This document shows, piece by piece, positions 1 through 11,734 of a stretch of 64,000 bases of DNA. Position numbers and translations under genes: made by a program. The notes under the pieces were generated by a model. That model was not told the DNA's origin. It searched no databases and was given only the letters and a program-made list of their open reading frames with translations. How positions within the stretch are numbered: position 1 is the first letter of the stretch; each line of letters starts with the position of its first letter. The DNA is from Unio delphinus (lineage: Eukaryota > Mollusca > Bivalvia > Unionida > Unionidae). The stretch spans positions 19,300,001-19,364,000 of the forward strand of contig JAQISU010000022.1 in assembly GCA_029339505.1 (NCBI GenBank), written 5' to 3'.

Positions 1-93
1 CTATTGGTGGAAGTATTAGACTTAATGCTGCTGGTCTCAGATCCTTTCCTGGAGTGACCCGGAGTCCAGGATTTTTCATCTGCTTCCAGCAAC
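1..93 (-). CDS. Partial internal coding exon of an unidentified minus-strand gene
   Basis: Read on the minus strand, an acceptor (ttattatcag, cut after position 94) is followed by an open frame that begins LLEADEKSWTPGHSRKGS and continues Ser/Thr-rich to the window edge, giving 30 whole codons. The first base, G, completes an arginine codon with the AG left at the end of the exon at 17,144-17,256, so the two exons join as ...LLEANR|LLEADEKS. This phase match and the continuing Leu/Glu-rich helix are the evidence that they are neighbours in one gene. The RKGS stretch resembles a basophilic-kinase site, which is inference only. The true 3' end of the exon is outside the window or exactly at its edge. 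I did not recognise the protein family. Confidence 0.62.
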
Positions 94-149
94 CTGATAA
101 TAAAATCATAGATATGTTCATTATTGTAAGCAGCTACTGCATTTGTGCC

Positions 150-1210
150 AGTGTAGCAGGGGAAATCATGTCATGTAACAACTAATGGGTTAATATGCCA
201 CTCTACAATGGAAATCATGCCAGGTAACAATTAATTGGTTAATGACCAATCTAAAATGGAACTCATATGTAACAACAAATGAGTGAATGTGCCAATCTAG
301 AATGGAAATCATGTAATGTAACAACTAATGGGTTAATGTGCCAATCTAGAATGGAAATCATGTAATGTAACAACTAGCGGGTTAATGTGCCAATCTATAA
401 TGGAACTCATAACACGTAACAACTAATGGGTTAATGTGTCAATATAGAATGGAACTCATATCATGTAACAACTAATGGGTTAAACTTAATGTGCCAATAT
501 AGAATGGAAATTATATGTAATAACTAATGGGTTAATGTGTTAATATAGAATGGAAATTATATCATGTAACAACTAATGGGTTAATGTGTTAATATAGAAT
601 GGAAATTATATCATGTAACAACTAATGGGTTAATGTGTTAATATAGAATGGAAATTATATCATGTAACAACTAATGGGTTAATGTGTCATCTAGAATGGA
701 AATTATATCATGTAACAACAAATGGGTTAATGTGTCATCTAGAATGGAAATTATATCATGTAACAACTAATGGGTTAATGTGTCATCTAGAATGGAAATT
801 ATATCATTTAACAACAAATGGGTTAATGTGTCATCTAGAATGGAAATTATATCATGTAACAACTAATGGGTTAATGTGTCATCTAGAATGGAAATTATAT
901 CATGTAACAACTAATGGGTTAATGTGTTAATATAGAATGGAAATTATATCATGTAACAACAAATGGGTTAATGTATCATCTAGAATGGAAATTATATCAT
1001 GTAACAACTAATGGGTTAATGTGTCATCTAGAATGGAACTCCATATCGTGTAACAACTAATGGGTTAATGAGTCAATACAGAATGGAACTCCATATCATG
1101 TAACAACTAATGGGTTAATGTGTTAATATAGAATGGAACTCATGTAACAACTAATGAGGTAATGTGCCAGTCTAGAATGGAACTCATATCATGTAGCAAC
1201 TATTGAGTTA
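150..1210. repeat. Minisatellite, about 48-bp unit
   Basis: About twenty tandem copies of a unit containing CTAGAATGGAAATTATATCA and GTAACAACTAATGGGTTA. The central copies (about 680-930) are exactly 48 bp and so stay open in one frame as a 16-residue peptide repeat (MCHLEWKLYHVTTNGL). Copies at both ends are diverged and vary in length. It lies in the intron of the minus-strand gene, just upstream of the exon at 1-93. The reading frame is a by-product of a unit divisible by three. Confidence 0.9.
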
Positions 1211-1889
1211 ATCCCATTAATATCATTTAAGTTGAATTAAAATTACCGCTATTAATTTGTTTGATTAAATTAGTTTTTTTTCTTGTCTCTGGAGGCTCAT
1301 ATTGCATTATTTCTTCCCAATAATCTTGCCAAGTTTTCTATTGATATTCTATCTTTCACTCACACCAGGTCATAATATCAAGCAAGGTCATTCAATAGAT
1401 AACATAACTAAATCCAATTAACTTAGTATGCTATTACTAAGACGGAGACATTACAGATGGATACATGTATTAAAATAAAACCAAACAAAAAAGAAATCCC
1501 CATTATATGAACCTACGACTAAACCAATTGACAAAAACTAGCAGCTGTTTATGGTACTGTAAATATTCTTGTATCTATAACATTTCACAAGTCTGCATAA
1601 TATTATAGACATTTTCATTCAATTAAAAAATATGATGACATATTTCCACACAAGCCAACTAGACCCAGGCGGGCAAGAGTCAGCACAATTCCATCTGCTC
1701 TTTTTCCACCAAAAAACTAATCAAATGAAGAAAAAAATGTAATAAGACTGATGATTCACACCCCTTCTCTTCCTGCTGTCCCTCAACTTCTTTGCTACTG
1801 CATGAGGGCAGCACTTCCATATGGACCCAGGAATTGCAAAAAGCAAAAATATGCTTCTGGTGATTTCATGGATGTCCTGGAAAAATTAG
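1211..1889. other. Unannotated AT-rich intronic sequence
   Basis: No convincing exon, repeat unit or transposon end was seen. Short open frames here have no recognisable protein features. Confidence 0.5.
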
Positions 1890-2870
1890 CATGCAATTGC
1901 AACAATAAAACGAGCTCCTTGAAGGGGCTTACTTTCTAGTGGCTCAACAGAGTTCAAGATAAGATCATTTCTTCCTTTTAATTGCCGAGTGTTGAAACCA
2001 TCTTTGACATTCATCAGTAATAAGATTTTCAAATACGCTGCAATGGTCGACATATTGGACATCAACTTGGCACCATTTTCATTTTGAACCATCATGGGGA
2101 TATAAGAAGTCTTCTCATAGAAACCCTATTTTTTATTTTGGAAGCGCAATAATAACAAGATGTTCAAGAGGGATGCCATGGTGGCCATATTTGGTAAAAA
2201 ACTGGTTTAAGTAAAAGCTAGATATCACAAGAAGTTTTTCTGTTGAAGCACGATACTGTTATGACCAGCCATATCTTGAATACGTAGTGATAACAAGATT
2301 TTCAAGATGGTCACTGTACCAATCATATTACAAGCTGAGTTTGTACCATTTTCATTTACAATCAAATATATAACACAATAAGTCTTTCTGTAAAAACATG
2401 TCATGACCATTCATTCTCAAGACATGGTGAGATCAAGATCTTCAAGATTGCCACCATTGCAGGTGTTCTGAATGTCTAAATGGAACCATTAACACAAAAG
2501 AGACAGCACAAGAACTTATTTATTTCAAAAACACATGTTGATACAGAAGCAGTGATAACAATAATTTCAAGATGGCTGCAGTTGTGACCTTACTGGACAT
2601 CACATTGATACCATTTTCAGTTTGGACCAACTATAAGAAGTCTTCTGGAGGAAACACCATGAAAACATTACTTTTCATTAAGTAAGATCAGCAAAAACAA
2701 ATTTTTTCAATATGACCAATATGGCAGCCATATTGAACATCAGCACTATTTTTATTTAGAACCAACAAGATATCATAATTGTTCTGTTAAAACCTCTAAG
2801 GAAATATTATATTTCATTCAAAAGAAGTAGCAAAAATAAGATTTATTAACTAACAATGTGGTATTCATAT
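1890..2870 (+). repeat. Diverged satellite of about 150 bp (locus 1)
   Basis: Six or so decayed copies. Each contains a phrase like AAGATTTTCAAGATGGC, then a 'catattgga(ca)tca' phrase, 'caccattttcatttaggacca', 'ataagaagtct' and 'gataacaaga'. The same phrases in the same order recur at 14.6-15.1 kb and 37.1-39.6 kb in the same orientation, so this is one dispersed satellite family. Spacing between copies is roughly 150 bp by eye. Confidence 0.75.
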
Positions 2871-3395
2871 TAATTTTCTAGTTGGTGAAACAATATTAGT
2901 GGGAAAACTTGATAAGATCTACTGACCAACAGAGAAGCTTTCTCACATACCTACTCTATAGTAAGATGACAATGACGCCGAACAAATATTCTGTGTTCTG
3001 AATAGACTGCTGAAAATATAGAAGTTACTCAAGCATGGCTATTGAGCCAGAATGACCTAATTTTGGTGCAGTTTAGTTACTTTTGCTGCATAATTTTATA
3101 AACAATTTCATGATTTTAGATGAAATGGTTCCAAGCATTTGTGAGTATACAAATAGTTGAAATAAAAATTAACTCAAATCTAAAATGATGGTAATATTGA
3201 TCTAGTTTTGCTGAGTTGCTCTCGTTAGGATGAATTTAGATACAATACTTATTTTCATAAGCATTGGTGAAACACAATCCAAGATATTGAGTGTGTGAAG
3301 GTCAGATGAAAACACAAGTCACTGGAATGTGAAAATATGTCCATGTGACCTTGTTTATATAAGGCTGCATTACTATTCCTGCATTTATTTACTGA
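2871..3395. other. Unannotated AT-rich sequence
   Basis: No gene, tandem repeat or transposon terminus could be supported in this stretch. Confidence 0.5.
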
Positions 3396-3409
3396 TTTTC
3401 ATGAATGTG

Positions 3410-3633
3410 GGGCCTTGGATGGCCAAGTGGTCAAAAGCGCTTGCTTTTGCAAGTCACTCACATCTCGCTTCTGTCTGCATGGGTGCAAATCTCAGCTTGA
3501 CAAATGTGGGTAGGAGAAAGCTTGCCAGTTAACTTCCCGTGGGTTGGTTGTTCTTCCCAAAAATAAACTTGCCACCATGTACAGCTATGATGTGCTGAAA
3601 AATGATGTTAAACCTCAAATCCAAACCAAACCA
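3410..3633 (+). mobile_element. SINE family A, copy A1
   Basis: A tRNA-derived SINE. The head runs GGGGCC...tggccaagtggtcaaaagcgc (A-box-like) through ggtgcaaatctc (B-box position). The shared body phrase 'gagaaagcttgccagt...cccgtgggt' follows, then the tail 'gtgctgaaaaatgatgttaaacctcaaatccaaacc'. It is flanked by a probable target-site duplication, ttttcatgaatgt at 3,396 and ttttcatgagtgt at 3,634, differing at one base. Confidence 0.85.
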
Positions 3634-3649
3634 TTTTCATGAGTGTCAG

Positions 3650-4670
3650 TGAAATATTGACAAGCTGATGTGGGCTTCATGGAGGAATGAACACACAAAC
3701 ATAAAAATTTACAAACTTTCAAATTAACATACAATTAAATAGTTGGTCTAAATATTACATGTATATCCACTTGCAATTATGCTGACAATGGAATAATAAG
3801 GGCAATCAATGAGCCTTCCATGTCCCAGGGGAGGAATTGATCAATCCATGGTGAACATGATTGTGTAGACCCATTTATTACTTACTGGTATCAAAGCTAA
3901 TTAGTAATGAATGTTACCAATGTAAGTAATTTGAATTCCATTCAACTGTTATTACTTGTGGTACTGTATTAAAGCAACAATCAAATAAACAAAAGCAATA
4001 TTAGTTAGATTAGAATATGTACGGTACTTCCAATAATTGTTTGTGGTAGTCAAAGATATTGTTTATTTTTGCAGGCTGAATGCTTCATAAATATTTCATG
4101 CAAAATATTTAATGAGTAACCTGCAGTCAAACTTGACACTATAGGCCCTATCTGCAGTATCATGGGGGGGGGGGGGAAACAAAGAAACAAATCTTTAACA
4201 AAGATGTTTGAAAGAAAGTGCACTTCCTTCTTCCACTATCATTTAGTCACTATGTTATTGATATCTACCAGTGAGTCAACCTTTCAAAAATCAAAACAAA
4301 CTGATTAAGAGTGATAGAGGCAATAAAAACTGACTAGTCTAGCATGTGTCAGTTACATCAAATCACCAGTACAGCTGACATCTGATGTATAATGGTACCA
4401 TGTTAACCTGAGTACTAGTGGTCTAATGACATCTATGTGGGGGAAGTGCACCTAAATGTTTGACAGTGAAGATTTAGCCATGTCTACTGGTGCATTTGGG
4501 CAGAGTAACATGAGACCAAAGTGGGCATAATGTTGCTTATGTGGCAAATGTACACCCAATGTAATCACAAAATAAACAAATCATATTTTCCGTTTTTATG
4601 GCCGCAATTATTTTATCACGTCACTGATTAAATTTTCAGGTCAATGTCCCATGAAATATGATTAAGTTTT
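3650..4670. other. Unannotated sequence with a short poly-G tract
   Basis: A run of Gs lies at about 4,166-4,177. Nothing else with recognisable coding or repeat structure was seen. Confidence 0.45.
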
Positions 4671-4674
4671 CATA

Positions 4675-4992
4675 CAGAAAGGGTCAGTAAGGCATATTTT
4701 TTCCACACCTATGATGTACAATGGCATCCATAGAACACCTCTGCAGGGCATAATTTTTCATACTGATGACATACCATGGCTTCTATAGAATGTGTAAGTA
4801 AAGCATAATTTTTCCACACCCATAACATACTATTGCCTCTATAGAAAGGGTCAATAAGACACAATTTTTCCACATCCATGATACAACATGGCTGTTATAG
4901 AAAGGGTCAGTAAGGCATAATTTTTCCACACTCATGAAATACCATGGCTTCTACAGAAAGGGTCAGTAAGGCATAATTTTTCACAAACGGAT
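4675..4992 (+). repeat. Tandem repeat, about 56-bp unit
   Basis: About 5.5 copies built on GAAAGGGTCAGTAAGGCATA, then 'atttttccacac', 'catgat' and 'ccatggcttctatag'. The last two copies are the most alike and the first copies are diverged. Confidence 0.85.
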
Positions 4993-5134
4993 AAAGCTGA
5001 TATTAAAGGTTATAGTACACAAAGTCAACAACCAAATGTAGCACTAGTGTACCAAAATTAAAAAGGTATATATCTGGAGGCAATTAATTAAGATATTACA
5101 GTTCCTAACTAAAATTTAACTACTGACAAGTAAC

Positions 5135-5303
5135 CAGTGTGACTTTACTAAGCTGACCCTATGTCAGGCACAATGCCTGCAGCCCACCTTAAGTGTGACT
5201 TTAATTAAGCTGACCATACATTGGTCACAAAACCTGCAGCCCACCTTAAGTGTGACTTTATTAATCTGACCACACTAGTCACAAAGCCTGTAGCCAGCCT
5301 GAT
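5135..5303 (+). repeat. Tandem repeat, about 57-bp unit, three copies
   Basis: Three copies of 'gtgactttaataagctgacc...ggtcacaa(a)gcctgcagcccaccttaa'. The third copy is the most diverged. Confidence 0.8.
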
Positions 5304-6199
5304 GTTTTAAAGTACTCAATATTTATGTTAGCCTTCAGAAACAGATTCCAAATGTTTCAACTAATTCCCACCTGCCAAGTAAACAATCTTTAACAATTTA
5401 GTATAAACACATATGAGGAAGTAAATATTTCCACAGGTCAAATCCCCCTTCCAAATTTTTATTACACATCTCCACCAGCTTTTCATGGTCATGCACACAC
5501 AGACACCCTGCACTGATTAATAAATTCTGACTGTATTTTTCAAATTAACTTTGTAACTTAGGTAAATATATAGCGAAACAAACAAAAAAGAAAACTCAAC
5601 ATTCAGTACATCAATTTTTTGGGTAAGCTCTTCTACCATCTGGTAATCAACTTATGTATTTTCCTCAGTTACACATGGAGCTGCATTTTGATAGTTTATA
5701 TCCAAGTTATTTCAAGTTGAAAAGAAGTGAAGTTAAAGTCATGCATAACTACCATATGCAGTCATAACAGCCACACATCACACCTCAAAACCCTGCCAAC
5801 ACTGAAGACCTTACATAACAGAAGGCAGTGGTCCTGGAATCAACTCTGCAAAATGTAAGGGCTAATTCAGCTGATCTTAATGCCAATAGTGTTCTGTGAT
5901 GTAATAATATATGCCCCTCCTGTAACTAATTTTATGTGTGGAACTTATGGCATCTTCAAGGACTTCAAAGGTCTGTAATGCTGATGCTTTAAAAGATTTT
6001 TCCCTTCAGATTTGAGTTTCTCTTAAGAACAGCATTTGATTCCTCAAAATTGGCTGCATATAACATACCAGTATACAATCTCTGATGGGAGTTACATAAT
6101 TCATAGAAAAAAATTAGTTTTATATCCATAGTTCAGATGTTTCTTTCAGATCAGTATACATGCATATGTATTTTACATCTACTTCCTGAATATTGAGTC
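5304..6199. other. Unannotated AT-rich sequence
   Basis: No gene or repeat was recognised in this stretch. Confidence 0.45.
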
Positions 6200-6285
6200 T
6201 AACTGAAAACTGCATAGACCCTGATCTGCATCACATACTGAAACATCTAGGTCTATGTAATTTGTTAGAAGTAGTCAGTAGATTG
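6200..6285. repeat. Dispersed palindromic element, copy P1
   Basis: The left arm 'aaactgcatagaccctgatctgc' pairs imperfectly with the right arm 'ctaggtctatgtaatttgttaga'. The same arms recur at 17.35, 17.46, 18.58, 27.75, 30.28 and 44.04 kb. There is no coding capacity. It could be a small hairpin-forming MITE. Confidence 0.6.
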
Positions 6286-6384
6286 AACAACACAGATGCT
6301 GATGTGCTGGCACTAAATGTGACAAAATATCAGGGTGTATGTTATTTGTAATGAAGATTAGCATTCTGTAAAATATACAAAACT

Positions 6385-6395
6385 CATTATTATTA

Positions 6396-6441
<46 letters not shown>

Positions 6442-6481
6442 TACTATTATTATTATTACTATTATTATTATTATTATCATC

Positions 6482-6533
<52 letters not shown>
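6385..6533. repeat. (ATT)n microsatellite, interrupted
   Basis: An ATT array with a few ATC and ACT interruptions. ATT arrays also cap the LINE 3' ends at 25.7 and 30.2 kb. Confidence 0.95.
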
Positions 6534-6534
<1 letters not shown>

Positions 6535-6929
6535 TGAACCCTTGGATCCTCTATTTAAGAATTAAACTTCTTTGCAAGGATTTCAAGACAGAAACTTAAC
6601 ATTGCAAAACCAAAAGCAGTTTGGACAGGATACAAAAAGTACAGTGCAGAACGTTTTTGTCACAGATTAAAGTTACAGTGGATGTCTGAATTGACATCAG
6701 TAGGCCTACACTTTTCAATGGATATGCATAAAATGTTTAAAATGTATTTAGAAATAAGAAAGAAAAGATTAAAACTTATTTAAACATTGGCAAAATTCAT
6801 CCATAACACAAACTGGTAAAATAAGTTTTGAAAATCCAAAGCTTAACCACACGTTTTTCTCATGGCCAAATCATACACACAAATGTATCTAGGAATTAAA
6901 TGAATTTTGTTCACCTTTATATGGAAGTC

Positions 6930-7565
6930 ATGTGGGTAAAGTTAAAAGAGAAGTTATGAATCAAACTTTTTCTAAAGGTGGCTTGGCGATGATAGATATT
7001 GGTAAATTTGTATTAGCTTTGAAAATAACAGGGATTCATAAAATTCTACTACCTCACAAAAAATTGGTTAATTTTTTTTTAATATGAATATGCAAAATTA
7101 AATACATGTTCATATTTAGAGATAAAAATGTGATGACCTTATCCAAAAAGGACAAAAACTGCTTTTCAGCATATTTTAATGGCTTGGAAACTTTACCCTC
7201 AGGACAGGAGAAGATTATATGAAAACAAGTTATGGATAAGCTCCCTTTTAAGCATGAATAAGGTAACCATTTGTTTAATAGGAACTTGTTTGAATGTGAT
7301 ATGCTTATGGATCATGGAACTGTTACTGTTTTGATAGTTTTAAAGCAAAATAAGGTCTCAATTAACACAAAATTCCTTGTCTTTCAATATTTAATTCAAC
7401 GTGCAAAGTCCTTATGTAAAAAGTTAATGATGGACATAACAACACTGGTCTGACCTTTAACCCTTTCCATTTAGAAACTGTATTTAATAACAAAAAAGGA
7501 TGTAAAGACTATTACAAACTGACCTTAAAAAGGGTGTTAAACCAACTGGTGATAATAACAGGAAT
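6930..7565 (+). mobile_element. Decayed LINE fragment, Tx1/L1-like C-terminal region
   Basis: Frameshifted translation gives segments typical of the region after the reverse transcriptase in Tx1-type L1 elements: KREVMNQTFSKGGLAMIDI followed by GKFVLALKITGIHKIL (about 6,940-7,060), then NKVSINTKFLVFQYLIQ (about 7,350-7,405), then KGCKDYYKLTLKRVL (about 7,495-7,545). The order matches the family. No RT catalytic motif is present in the window, so this is a short internal remnant with several frameshifts and stops. The family call rests on remembered motif patterns and has not been searched. Confidence 0.6.
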
Positions 7566-9775
7566 GTAATTATTCATGCCTATTATTGCCAATGTTTTCA
7601 ATTAAAAATTGTTAATTAAAATCTGATTTATTAGACCAGCTAGTTCATATTTTGAAAAGCAGTTGTCAAGTATTATATTAAAAAACCAATATTAATTTTG
7701 ATTACAGATTGCTGTCAATATTCTTGAATTGCAAATATTTGTGTTTTCTTGCAATACTCAAATATATGCTACTGGCTGCTTTGAATGCAAAAAGAAATGA
7801 AAACCAATGAAATCTACTGCACAAGTATTCAAATTTAGTCAATCTTTTTTGTCTTATAGTCTGACAATGTGATCATTCCAGTGGAGGAAACAGATTCCAA
7901 GAACAAGATGCTAACTTATGCCAAGCCTGCCATTAATTTTGCTAGAAGCTTAAAAACTTGAATAATGAGTTGAATCTAAAAAATCTTCAATACTGACCTT
8001 AACCTAGGAAGTGGACAGATGGACATAATGATGGACATGCATGCCAAAGTTATCCATACATTGAGCTTCCATCATGGTGAACCTAACAAAAAACACCAAC
8101 CCACTGAGGCAAGACCATCCTTGCAGATCTTAAAGCCAGGAATCAAAGCCAGGACTGAAGTGATTTCAATCAAATGAGAGTGCAATCACTATGCACTGAC
8201 ACAGGGCTGCATTCTATGTTAAGTGCAACTTCAATTCAATGTTTTGGACTGAACTGCCTTAGGAGCAGACCCAGCAGAAATTTGTATTCAAACTGTTCAT
8301 GATCCTGGGATAAAAGAAAAATATTTTCAACCCCTGACATTTCCAAGCCATCATGCATCATGCAGCATATACCAAACATTTTTTAAGCTAAAAGGATCCA
8401 CTGGTATAGTTTCTCTAATTCACAACTATTTCACTGCCACTGTAAAAATAATTTACAATTATGAAAACTGAATTCATGAATAAAGTTGAAAAATATTTAC
8501 TGTTAATAGTGATGTTCAAAATACATTATACATACTCTTCAAGAACTTTTTTCCTCTTTAGACTTAGCCGTCTCATCTCCTTAGCTGATGGTTCAGTGTA
8601 TACAATCACATAGTTTGACCAGGAAATCATCCCTCTATAGACAATATCAAACTTCAGCCTCAGAGAAACAATGGATGAGGCATATGACACATAGAAGTGT
8701 AAGCTCACACTGTATAGGCTCACAGTTAAAGGCTATGTATATGTATGACAACTACCTCTTCAGTCTAGTTTGGCCCCAATTACTTGTAAGTGACTGTACC
8801 ATATACCTACCACGAATTCTCTGCCTCAAGGGTAAATTACTGTAACATATTTACTTGTCCAAAGATGTTGTCTAAAGTGACTAAATAATAATTGAGTTTA
8901 AGGTTTTTAAAACATTTTGACTCAATGATCATTGCTGTAAAAAAAAAAATATGAAATAATGTTACATCTAAATTATTTAAACTTCATTTTAAATATATAA
9001 TTCAAATGTATCTGCAAAATTCATACAGGAAACCAAGTAAAAACTCAATATTGACAAGTCATATTTTACACTGTTCTAGCTTCACACCAAATGTAGTGAA
9101 TGCATGCTTTTGTTGGCAATAAATTTTAACAACAAAGGGAATAACAAAATTTGCAAAAATAGGTCATTAAAGCTGAATATAAGTATATATATTTACTAAT
9201 TACAAAATACTGTATTAGCACTAATGTACTGACATTTCAGAACTAAGTGTGCTTTTTTTCTTTAAAATTTTTTTACAATATTTTCAATGTTTACATAGCA
9301 TGCTTCAATAAAATGTTTAGTTGTCTACAACATTCACTGTAATCACCCAATTATCATACAACATTCACTGTAATCACCCAATTAAAATATCAGAAAAAAA
9401 GTGATCCTGATCTATGAATCTTGACCACGAGCAAAGGCATATACATAAAAAAATATTTTTTAATTCTATCAATATTATGAAAACTAGCAGTAACCTGAGT
9501 CATTTGAAAAATACCACAGGATATTTGTAAATATCATTTTTTTAAAAATCTTTTCATAAGTTAATTTAATTATTTGCTCCAAAGGCCTGATTTTGTTGGG
9601 TGGATGACAGGCTTGGAGTAACAATAAATACGGTCATTATTAAAGCTGTGTGTATTCCAGAAATGGTAAAATTTTGGACCCAATGGCTCTTACAATATCC
9701 AAACATGGGGTAATTTGAAACAAACATGCCAATTTTGCCACAGTTTCTTTTTCCCCATTTTTTCCGTCTTTTTTT
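7566..9775. other. Unannotated AT-rich intronic sequence
   Basis: No transposon end or tandem repeat was recognised. A 35-residue Lys/Arg-rich frame on the minus strand at about 8,536-8,642 was weighed as an exon and not accepted. Confidence 0.4.
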
Positions 9776-9779
9776 ATAT

Positions 9780-10010
9780 GATCACTCTGGTGGCCTAGTG
9801 GCACTGGAGCAATCAACTTGGATGCAAGAGGTCGTGGGTTCAAACCTTGGCTGTGTTGTACCAAAATCTTTTACTAATGATACAAACAGATGACTCGCTA
9901 GGTGCTCAGCATTAAGAGGTTAGTGTTAGGACTATAGGTGGCCTGGTGTCAGGATAATGTAACTGTGTGGGATATCATGTTTATTGTCCGCGGGATGATG
10001 TTAGAGTCTA
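9780..10010 (+). mobile_element. SINE family B, copy B1, 3' part decayed
   Basis: The tRNA-like head 'actctggtggcctagtggcactggagc...gaggtcgtgggttcaaacc' is followed by the family-B body, which includes GCTCAGCATTAAGAGGTTAG and 'ggcctggtgtcaggataatgt'. The 3' part is diverged and no CA tail is left. Confidence 0.8.
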
Positions 10011-10294
10011 AATTAACCACAAGTTATCAAGTTATCCCATGGTACAAAGATACAGTAGCCCATTGCAGCCCATAGACAGTGTTAGATAATCAAAAGACAG
10101 TGTTAGATAATCAATCAGGTATCCAGCACCTGTCACCTGGCAAATGCACTTCACTCATCTTGTTTTCAATCAAAGAGCATCATTATCCATCAGTGAGGTG
10201 ATCAATGTCATATGGCCAATTGACTCCAGCAAGGAGCAATGTTCCTAGATGGCAATTACCTTCAAACTGATGCAACTAAATTCAAACTAACTAG

Positions 10295-10398
10295 GGGGCC
10301 AAGAATAGCCAAGTGGTCTAAAGCGCTCTCCATTTCAGATCACTACCATCCCATTTGTCTGCATGGATTCGAGTTTCAATAATCGTGTATTCCACAAG
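10295..10398 (+). mobile_element. SINE family A, copy A2, 5' half only
   Basis: Holds the tRNA-like head (ggggccaagaatagccaag, 'tggtctaaagcgc', 'tctgcatggattcgag') and then loses similarity to the family before the 'gagaaagcttgccag' body. Confidence 0.7.
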
Positions 10399-10498
10399 AT
10401 GCATTACATCATCTTTCTGCAAGATTTAAGGTGTCACACTTATGTATACCGTTGTACGAAAAAACATCAGCTTGACACAAAAACTTAACCAAGAAAGT

Positions 10499-10748
10499 TG
10501 TTGTTGTTGTAGGGTTTAATGCCATTATTCTGCACACAATAGGCTATACATTGCAGCCAGCATTACTAGTGGAGGAAGAACCCAGGAAAACCCCTGGAAA
10601 GAACCACCAACCCATGAGAAGATACTGGCAAGCTTTCTCACAAAACTACATTTGCCGAATTGTTTGACTCGAACCCATGCAGAAAGAGGTAAGATGGCAG
10701 TGATCAGTAACGGAGAGCGCTTTAGACCACATGGCCACTCTGGGCCCC
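10499..10748 (-). mobile_element. SINE family A, copy A3
   Basis: A full-length family-A copy on the minus strand, from 'gggcccagagtggcc' at its head to 'ttaaaccctacaacaaca' at its tail. A 13-bp target-site duplication, taaccaagaaagt, lies at 10,486-10,498 and 10,749-10,761. This exact duplication is strong evidence for retroposition. Confidence 0.9.
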
Positions 10749-10761
10749 TAACCAAGAAAGT

Positions 10762-11734
10762 ACACATAACATGTAATATATATGTATGTATAGTAGGCCA
10801 TTTTCCCCCATCTCCCGGGGATAGATGTTATAAACCTAATCCAAATTGTTGCCTTGGATACAGAAGAAACAATGTTTAAATGCAATGGCACTATACAGTG
10901 AACATATGTATATACTTTTAAATGTACAGACATCAATGATGATTTTTGGGCAGTACAATACATGTATCTTGATCTCCATTACTTCACAACAGTCAGCTAA
11001 GATACTAAGATACCTATATTTATGTGACCTGAATCTAGACATTTTCAAATCCTGATGTCTAATGCACATTTTAGAAAGCCTGAACTCCAATGTACTGCTG
11101 CCTCCATGCAATTCATCTAAAGTTCAAGAAAAAATAGGTCACAATACCTGTAAAACACATTTGTTCCAAATGCACATACAATGTGAGTCTGGTGATAACA
11201 GGTGTTTTGAAATAAAAGTCTCATTCCAAACATGAAGGGTAGATGGATGTAGGAATTGAATGGATACTATAAGAAGAAATTTACAGCCAGCTAAATAAAG
11301 CAACAATAAGCTAATATAGTGTATGGTTATATTTTCCTAAAAACAAATTTGCATTAGATCACCAGAAATTAAGGTACATGCAGAATATTGTTGGAGTCAT
11401 GATTACATATAGGGTATAATGTGTAAAAATGTACGTACATTTTAATTTAAGATGTACATGCATACTGCCCTTGGATATGGAGGGGAAGGGGGGGGAAGGG
11501 GGGCATCATTTACTATGTTGTAAATTATTCAAACATGTATGATTTCACTTTTAATTACCTCCAGGATTGTCACTGTGTATAATAAATCATGCTGCAATAT
11601 GATCTGAATTATTTTTATGAATTTTAATTTTCAAAAATTGCATGTCAATACCCACAGACAAAAGCACAGATAAACAGTAGGTCTGAGTTTTAAAGCTAGA
11701 GAAAGTGTTATGCTCACACTGAGTGAAGCATATG
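10762..11734. other. Unannotated AT-rich sequence
   Basis: A G-rich patch lies at about 11,480-11,505. Otherwise no supported feature was seen. Confidence 0.45.

Noticed and set aside
682..930. 82-codon frame MCHLEWKLYHVTTNGL as a repeat protein
   Set aside because: It is the in-frame part of a 48-bp minisatellite; neighbouring units break the frame.
8536..8642. Minus-strand Lys/Arg-rich open segment (SWSNYVIVYTEPSAKEMRRL) as an exon
   Set aside because: It has a possible acceptor that fits the phase of the exon at 17,144, but its donor (TAT|gtataa) is weak and its 3' phase does not fit the exon at 1-93, which already joins directly. No homologue was recognised.
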